DNA from: DATLED01 sp035525495
GTDB lineage: Bacteria > Actinomycetota > Acidimicrobiia > Acidimicrobiales > CADCTF01
Length of the DNA: 25,022 bases
NCBI GenBank assembly: GCA_035525495.1
Contig: DATLED010000040.1
Location: 1 to 25,022, forward strand
Direction of reading: 5' to 3'
The stretch's first letter is position 1, and every line of letters starts with the position of its first letter. The notes under the pieces were generated by a model. The model saw only the letters and a list, made by a program, of their open reading frames with translations. It ran no database searches and was not told the origin of the DNA. A program made the position numbers and the translations under genes. Below are positions 22,164-25,022 of the stretch, piece by piece.

Positions 22164-22524
22164 GGGGAAGCTCGCTGACCAGGATCCCCACGGGGACCAA
22201 GGCCGCGCCCAGGAAGCCGCGCGGCGCGATCCGTGCGCCGATGGCATGGCCGCCGACCGACCGAGCATCAGGAGCAGGGGGTGCGTGGGCGGGGACCAGC
22301 GCGGCGATGGCGACGGCGCGGAGCTGGAACGAGGCCAGGCGGAGGACGTCGACGTCACCGGTGAACCGGTCCAAGAGGAGGATGTGGACGGCAAAGGCGA
22401 GCGCGCAGCCGAGGACGAGCGCCTGGCCGCGGCCGATCCGGAACCCGCCGTGGCGAGGACGACGTCGCAGTGAAGGCCGCCCTCGGCGGACCTCTCTCAT
22501 CGCTTTGGGCGCGATGAGTTCCAC
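22135..22524 (-). pseudogene. EamA/DMT-family permease remnant
   Basis: A 129-codon frame whose pieces match the second EamA domain of a drug/metabolite transporter: GQALVLGCALAFAVHILLLDRF then DVDVLRLASFQLRAVAIAAL, followed directly by RIAPRGFLGAALVPVGILVSEL. In an intact protein the latter part lies several helices further on, so the middle of the domain appears deleted. The whole first EamA domain (about 150 residues) is also missing. The frame itself carries no internal stop, so a short protein could still be made, but not a working 10-helix permease. Its 3' end contains the promoter and operator of the ferritin-like operon. Confidence 0.55.
22148..22163. promoter_or_regulatory. palindromic operator, TetR type
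   Basis: TTGACCGTCCGGTCAA: two perfect 7-nt arms around TC. TTGACCG-nn-CGGTCAA is a form common among TetR-family operators. One arm contains the -35 box, so a bound repressor would block RNA polymerase. No TetR gene lies in the window. Confidence 0.65.
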
Positions 22525-22608
22525 ATATCGAACTCCGCGCGCCCAGACGTGTGTGTTGTGGTGTGAATCGCACCTTCAGCGACATGACAGACCGCACCTC
22601 AGGCGACA

Positions 22609-22641
22609 CGGCGACGCAACGCCAGTGACTTTGCGTCGCCG
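22609..22641. repeat. perfect 11-bp inverted repeat
   Basis: CGGCGACGCAA and TTGCGTCGCCG flank an 11-nt loop. It has no T-run and no gene ends next to it except the EamA remnant starting about 85 nt away. It could be a terminator, a protein-binding site or part of a recombination region. Confidence 0.6.
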
Positions 22642-22813
22642 ATGACACGGTCGCCGGGGTACCCGCTCTGCGCATGTCCTGACGATCCGGATGCTCGCCT
22701 CTCTCACACAAACAGACGTGGTCCTTTGGAATCCGCCGTCGACCGGGTCGCTTCGTCCCCGACGGGTGGGTCGTTCGGCTGAGCGGACCCTCGGCTCGCC
22801 GCTCTGTCCGGCA

Positions 22814-22836
22814 GCGCCGAACGGCACTTCGGGGCG
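22814..22836 (+). repeat. cassette-boundary element, copy 1
   Basis: First of five elements with the core GAACGGCACTT (22819-22829). Copies 1 and 2 are identical over 23 nt. In copies 1, 2 and 4 the core lies in a small hairpin CCGAA-CGGCAC-TTCGG. An inverted partner (CGTTCGGC) lies about 45 nt upstream of this copy. Confidence 0.85.
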
Positions 22837-22863
22837 GGACCCGTCCTGTGGGACGCTGGTTCA

Positions 22864-23148
22864 GTGGACCATCGGCACGACCACCTGTTCCCGTGGTCTT
22901 CGACTCAGGTCGCTATCGCCCCTGACGGGTCCAAGGTTTCGTTCGAGTTGACCCAGGAGGCGATGGTGGAACCGCCCCGCTGGTGGTGGCTCCTGGCGTT
23001 GTTCGGACGGTCAGAGACGCAGGGCAGCGGGTGGAAGCTGACCCGCACCGAGAGCGGCGCAGAATCGGTCCAGCGGTTCGAGCAATGGGACGACGCGGTA
23101 GCAGCGATGAACTCTGCCGTCGCGTCCATCGAACGCAGCGGGGGGTAA
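22864..23148 (+). CDS. hypothetical protein, first gene of a two-gene cassette
   Basis: A 94-residue protein from a GTG at 22864; no clear ribosome site supports this start, so it may be shorter. It has a hydrophobic stretch PPRWWWLLALFG and a hydrophilic C-terminal half (KLTRTESGAESVQRFEQWDDAVAAMNSAVASIERS). No family recognised. Its TAA is 3 nt before the GTG of the lipoprotein gene, so the two form a unit. GC content seems lower than in the main chromosomal genes. Confidence 0.6.
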   Translation: MDHRHDHLFPWSSTQVAIAPDGSKVSFELTQEAMVEPPRWWWLLALFGRSETQGSGWKLTRTESGAESVQRFEQWDDAVAAMNSAVASIERSGG

Positions 23149-23151
23149 CCC

Positions 23152-23538
23152 GTGTGGAACCCCCGGTCGGGGTGGCAGGGCCGTCTACGACTGCTGTTGC
23201 TGGGCGTTGTTCTGGCCTTCGCATCCTGCGGGTGGTCAGAGGCCCCGGTCGATGGCGGCGATACACCTGGGGCCGAGTTCCGAAACGAATCCGGGGTTGC
23301 GCTTGTGCTCCACATACCGGCACGAAACGAGGAGAGGTTGGAGCGCCTGCCCCCAGGCACTTCGTCCATCGTCTTCTCCGGCAGGCTTCTCTACGACCCG
23401 TGCGTCGAAGGACTCGTCGTCGCCGTGCCGGACGGACCAGAGATTCGGCGGCTCCCGAAGACCTGTGACTGGGACACTGTGACGATCACGGAAGATGAAG
23501 TCGCCAAGGTCCTCGACGGGTCCGGTACGTCGTCCTAG
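23152..23538 (+). CDS. small predicted lipoprotein
   Basis: A 128-residue protein starting with GTG at 23152, 3 nt after the previous stop. It has an N-terminal signal (RLRLLLLGVVLAFASC) with a lipobox-like FASC, giving a lipidated Cys26; Phe at -3 is unusual. The mature part is small, beta-rich and acidic (EFRNESGVALVLHIPARNEERLERLPPG), with a Cys pair (YDPCVEG, PKTCDWD) that could form a disulfide. No family is recognised. It ends 5 nt before the second cassette-boundary element. Confidence 0.7.
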   Translation: MWNPRSGWQGRLRLLLLGVVLAFASCGWSEAPVDGGDTPGAEFRNESGVALVLHIPARNEERLERLPPGTSSIVFSGRLLYDPCVEGLVVAVPDGPEIRRLPKTCDWDTVTITEDEVAKVLDGSGTSS

Positions 23539-23542
23539 ACCT

Positions 23543-23565
23543 GCGCCGAACGGCACTTCGGGGCG
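23543..23565 (+). repeat. cassette-boundary element, copy 2
   Basis: Identical to copy 1 over 23 nt; core at 23548-23558. It fills almost the whole 29-nt gap between the lipoprotein stop and the stop of the convergent zinc-ribbon gene. Confidence 0.85.
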
Positions 23566-23567
23566 AG

Positions 23568-23819
23568 TCAGACGAGAGGCTTGCCGCAAGCCGAACAGAA
23601 CCTTCCGCCCGCCGACTCAGCCCCGCACGACTCACACTTCGATTGCTTACGGGGGATGAGGTACGACCCTGTTGCAAGCGCTCCGACGACCATCGGAACG
23701 GCGAGCACCTTCGACCAGCCGGAGCCGTCCGTCCAGAACTCGTAAGCCCCGAGAAGGAACACGGGAGCGAACCCAGCAATCCACCACCGCCCGATTGTGT
23801 CCGTGATGCTCGTCCCCAT
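23568..23819 (-). CDS. small membrane protein with C-terminal zinc ribbon
   Basis: An 83-residue protein from the ATG at 23819. Two membrane helices at about 13-29 and 36-55 are followed by a zinc ribbon KCESCGAESAGGRFCSACGK with Cys62, Cys65, Cys75 and Cys78 (CxxC-x9-CxxC). The ribbon sits at the very C-terminus, which is common in small uncharacterised bacterial membrane proteins. It is on the opposite strand to its neighbours on both the lipoprotein and methyltransferase sides and is bounded by repeat elements at each end. Confidence 0.75.
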   Translation of the reverse strand: MGTSITDTIGRWWIAGFAPVFLLGAYEFWTDGSGWSKVLAVPMVVGALATGSYLIPRKQSKCESCGAESAGGRFCSACGKPLV

Positions 23820-23841
23820 GCCCAGAGCATACGAGTGCGTT

Positions 23842-23858
23842 CAGAACGGCACTTCGGC
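23842..23858 (+). repeat. cassette-boundary element, copy 3
   Basis: Core at 23844-23854. Here the core is preceded by AGTGCGTTC with one base between, making a near-perfect palindrome AGTGC-GTTC-A-GAACGGCACT (23835-23853). It lies in the 44-nt gap between two minus-strand genes. Confidence 0.8.
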
Positions 23859-23863
23859 TCGGG

Positions 23864-24052
23864 CTACTCCGTCCGGTCAGCGATGACGTTGCCGATGATC
23901 GTCCCCGCTGCGAACAGAACGATCACGCCCAACGTGCCGAGCACCTGCCACCAGAAGTTGCCGCCCACGACGAGGGCGAAGGCAACGTTCATTACCAGCA
24001 TGAAGATGCTGACGGTGGCGATGAGGCGACGCGGCCACCGGGGACTTGCCAT
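23864..24052 (-). CDS. small two-helix membrane protein
   Basis: A 62-residue protein from the ATG at 24052 (MASPRWPRRLIATVSIFML). Two membrane helices at about 9-30 and 36-56 with a short charged end (IADRTE). No family recognised. The frame stays open upstream, but there the next repeat element and the methyltransferase gene begin. It makes up nearly all of a 232-bp unit between two repeat elements. Confidence 0.65.
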   Translation of the reverse strand: MASPRWPRRLIATVSIFMLVMNVAFALVVGGNFWWQVLGTLGVIVLFAAGTIIGNVIADRTE

Positions 24053-24072
24053 CACCGAGTATGGCCTGCCGT

Positions 24073-24093
24073 CCCGAACGGCACTTCGGAGCG
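24073..24093 (+). repeat. cassette-boundary element, copy 4
   Basis: Core at 24076-24086, with the same CCGAA...TTCGG hairpin as copies 1 and 2. It also forms TGCCGT-CCCGA-ACGGCA with bases just upstream. It lies between the small membrane gene and the methyltransferase. Confidence 0.82.
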
Positions 24094-24138
24094 GACAAAT
24101 CAGAGCGGAAGGAGGAGTCGCCGAGCGATGCTGCTGCG

Positions 24139-24852
24139 GTGTACGAAGACAGCGCGCACGACGCGTACGACATCCTGAACTCCGCCCGCGGTAAGGACTA
24201 CGTCGGTGAGTCTTCGGCGCTTGCAGCAGTAATCCGAGAGCACGATGCTTCTGCGCAAACCCTGCTGGATGTCGGGTGCGGGACTGGGCGTCACATGGTC
24301 GAGTTCCAGACGATGGGCTTCGAGTGCGTTGGCACAGACCTATCGCCAGCGATGGTTGCCAAAGCAGCGACCCGGCTCGACGGCGCCCGAATCGAGGTGG
24401 CGGACATCCGAACGATGGACCTCGGTGCCACATTCGACGCCGTCATCTGCCTGAACGGCACGATCGGGTACATGACGACGAAGTCGGATCTTGACCAAGC
24501 CGTTAGTCGCCTCGTGCGCCACGTCTCGCCGAAGGGCGTCTTGGTCGTCGAGCCGTGGATGTCGCCGGCCCAGTGGCTGGCCCCGATGGTCGGTGCAGAG
24601 TCAGGCAAGGAGGGTGACATCGCGGTCGCCCGAGTGAGCCGCGCCTTCTTCGAGGATGGCCTCGGAGTCTTTGAGCGCCATTGCTCCATCGCGACACCGG
24701 AGCGCGCATGGTCCTTCGTCGAGGTGCACCGGATGGGCCTGTACGAGATCTCCGACTACAAGGACGCATTCGCGGCCGCTGGGATGACGGCTCGGCACGA
24801 CGAGTTCGCGCCCGGCAGAGGGGTCGGCATCCTGGTAGGCACCCGCCCCTAA
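24139..24852 (+). CDS. class I SAM-dependent N-methyltransferase, DesVI-like
   Basis: A 237-residue protein. I chose the GTG at 24139 (MYEDSAHDAYDILNSARGKDY) because it aligns with the N-terminus I recall for DesVI-type TDP-aminosugar N-methyltransferases (MYEGG...YD...GRGKDY). The open frame extends upstream only through the repeat element. SAM site: LLDVGCGTGRHM (motif I), GTDLSPAMV, EVADIRTMDLG and FDAVICLNGTIGYM. Later parts VLVVEPWMSP and YEISDYKDAFAAAGM also follow the DesVI pattern. Known relatives dimethylate amino sugars such as desosamine. No sugar-pathway genes are nearby, so the substrate here is open. It fills a 798-bp repeat-to-repeat unit. Confidence 0.8.
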   Translation: MYEDSAHDAYDILNSARGKDYVGESSALAAVIREHDASAQTLLDVGCGTGRHMVEFQTMGFECVGTDLSPAMVAKAATRLDGARIEVADIRTMDLGATFDAVICLNGTIGYMTTKSDLDQAVSRLVRHVSPKGVLVVEPWMSPAQWLAPMVGAESGKEGDIAVARVSRAFFEDGLGVFERHCSIATPERAWSFVEVHRMGLYEISDYKDAFAAAGMTARHDEFAPGRGVGILVGTRP

Positions 24853-24870
24853 CGCGGGGTCGGCTCGACG

Positions 24871-24888
24871 CCCGAACGGCACTTAGCC
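24871..24888 (+). repeat. cassette-boundary element, copy 5
   Basis: Core at 24874-24884, but the right side reads TTAGCC in place of TTCGG, so the small hairpin is lost. It lies 18 nt after the methyltransferase stop, where CCCCTAACG resembles an integron-type core with the stop codon inside it. Confidence 0.75.
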
Positions 24889-24894
24889 TCGATC

Positions 24895-24911
24895 CACCGT
24901 TTTTGACGGTG
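24895..24911 (+). terminator. short hairpin after the methyltransferase
   Basis: CACCGT and ACGGTG form a 6-bp stem around a TTTTG loop. It follows the last cassette-boundary element. No T-run follows the stem, so termination is uncertain. Confidence 0.4.
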
Positions 24912-24922
24912 TCTGACTGACG

Positions 24923-25011
24923 CGCATCCGCGAAAAGTGCCCTGGTTGCAGGGAGGATGGCGGTTCCTACGCCAACCAAACTCCGCACAAGAAGGGCACC
25001 TTTTCGATGCG
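24923..25011. repeat. long nested imperfect palindrome at the window edge
   Basis: The outer arms CGCATC..CGAAAAGTGCCC (24923-24942) and GGGCAC.CTTTTCG.ATGCG (24994-25011) pair with small bulges. Inside them are TGGTT/AACCA (24943-24947 with 24974-24978) and GGCG/CGCC (24959-24962 with 24970-24973). One frame across it (from CTG at 24917) reads a CPGC-containing start of a possible protein that runs off the window, so it may instead be coding. Confidence 0.5.
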
Positions 25012-25022
25012 ATCTTCGCGCA

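Larger units (their letters stand above)
22525..22863. other. non-coding stretch leading into the cassette-like region
   Basis: I see no convincing gene. Both strands have open frames but with no recognisable protein character. It holds a GT-rich run (22549-22565), a perfect 11-bp hairpin (22609-22641), a sequence GTCGTTCGGCTGAGC near 22770 that is partly complementary to the first repeat element, and the first repeat element itself (22814-22836). Confidence 0.6.

Noticed and set aside
22549..22565. GT-rich run as a microsatellite
   Set aside because: It is short and imperfect, and nothing around it suggests function.
22576..22827. An 83-codon minus-strand frame starting inside repeat copy 1
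   Set aside because: Its start lies within the repeat element, it has no ribosome site, and the protein is Arg/Cys-rich with no recognisable pattern.
24107..24130. GGAAGGAGG followed by ATG at 24128 as the methyltransferase start
   Set aside because: That ATG is out of frame with the methyltransferase and its own frame stops after 16 codons; homology supports the GTG at 24139.
22814..24888. Classical integron attC sites
   Set aside because: I looked for RYYYAAC and GTTRRRY at each junction. The best matches (GCCGAAC, GTTCGGC, GTTCAGT) each break the consensus in at least one position and no junction shows both ends, so I do not call attC, only a cassette-boundary element.
22814..24888. CRISPR array
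   Set aside because: The repeats are 230-800 bp apart with genes between them, not 20-50 bp spacers.

Overview
The window is very GC-rich and densely coded, with GTG/TTG starts, many stop/start overlaps, GAF-ANTAR regulators, an SrtE-like sortase and a small Tad pilus cluster. This points to an actinobacterium. An acidimicrobial (Ilumatobacter-like) lineage is my best guess, but it rests on gene content and style and not on a marker gene.

Layout. (1) 1-2314: the 3' end of an MrfA-type DUF1998 helicase, converging on a DUF4349 membrane protein. (2) 2362-6291, minus strand: a tightly packed series running sortase, FnIII membrane protein, DUF47 (PhoU-like) protein, Pit phosphate permease and a tiny membrane protein. 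(3) 6397-7731: a secreted protein with an LPRTG cell-wall sorting signal, the likely sortase substrate. (4) 7877-11803, minus strand: a compact Tad/Flp pilus operon (tadZ-, tadA-, tadB- and tadC-like genes, a Flp-type prepilin and a TadE-like pseudopilin) in which most genes overlap by 1-4 nt. (5) 11929-13899, plus strand: a small membrane protein, a HAD-IB phosphatase and a CmcJ/NvfI-like oxygenase, with a possible 24-aa gene antisense to the HAD 3' end. (6) 13946-17456: a signalling module made of an RsbU-type phosphatase, an 85-aa protein, a STAS-GAF-ANTAR fusion and a divergent GAF-ANTAR protein. (7) 17710-17805: a selenocysteine tRNA (anticodon TCA) facing a housekeeping-like sigma-70 factor. 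(8) 19007-22126: an ABM-domain protein, then a minus-strand operon of two ferritin-like proteins, an unknown protein and a Clp-N-like protein. That operon is driven by a clear promoter whose -35 box lies in a 16-nt TetR-type palindrome. (9) 22135-22524: remains of an EamA permease. (10) 22525-25022: an accessory region of apparently lower GC.

The accessory region is the most unusual part. Five copies of a short element with the invariant core GAACGGCACTT, all in one orientation, separate four units: a two-gene unit (unknown protein plus lipoprotein), a zinc-ribbon membrane protein, a tiny membrane protein and a DesVI-like N-methyltransferase. The genes are unrelated and lie on both strands, and the core sits only at the junctions. 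This is the layout of a mobile gene-cassette array. The elements do not match the classical integron attC consensus, so it may be a divergent integron or a different cassette system. A long nested palindrome follows the last copy at the window edge.

Several genes have a TAnnnT -10-like box only 6-8 nt before the start codon, which suggests frequent leaderless transcription in this organism.
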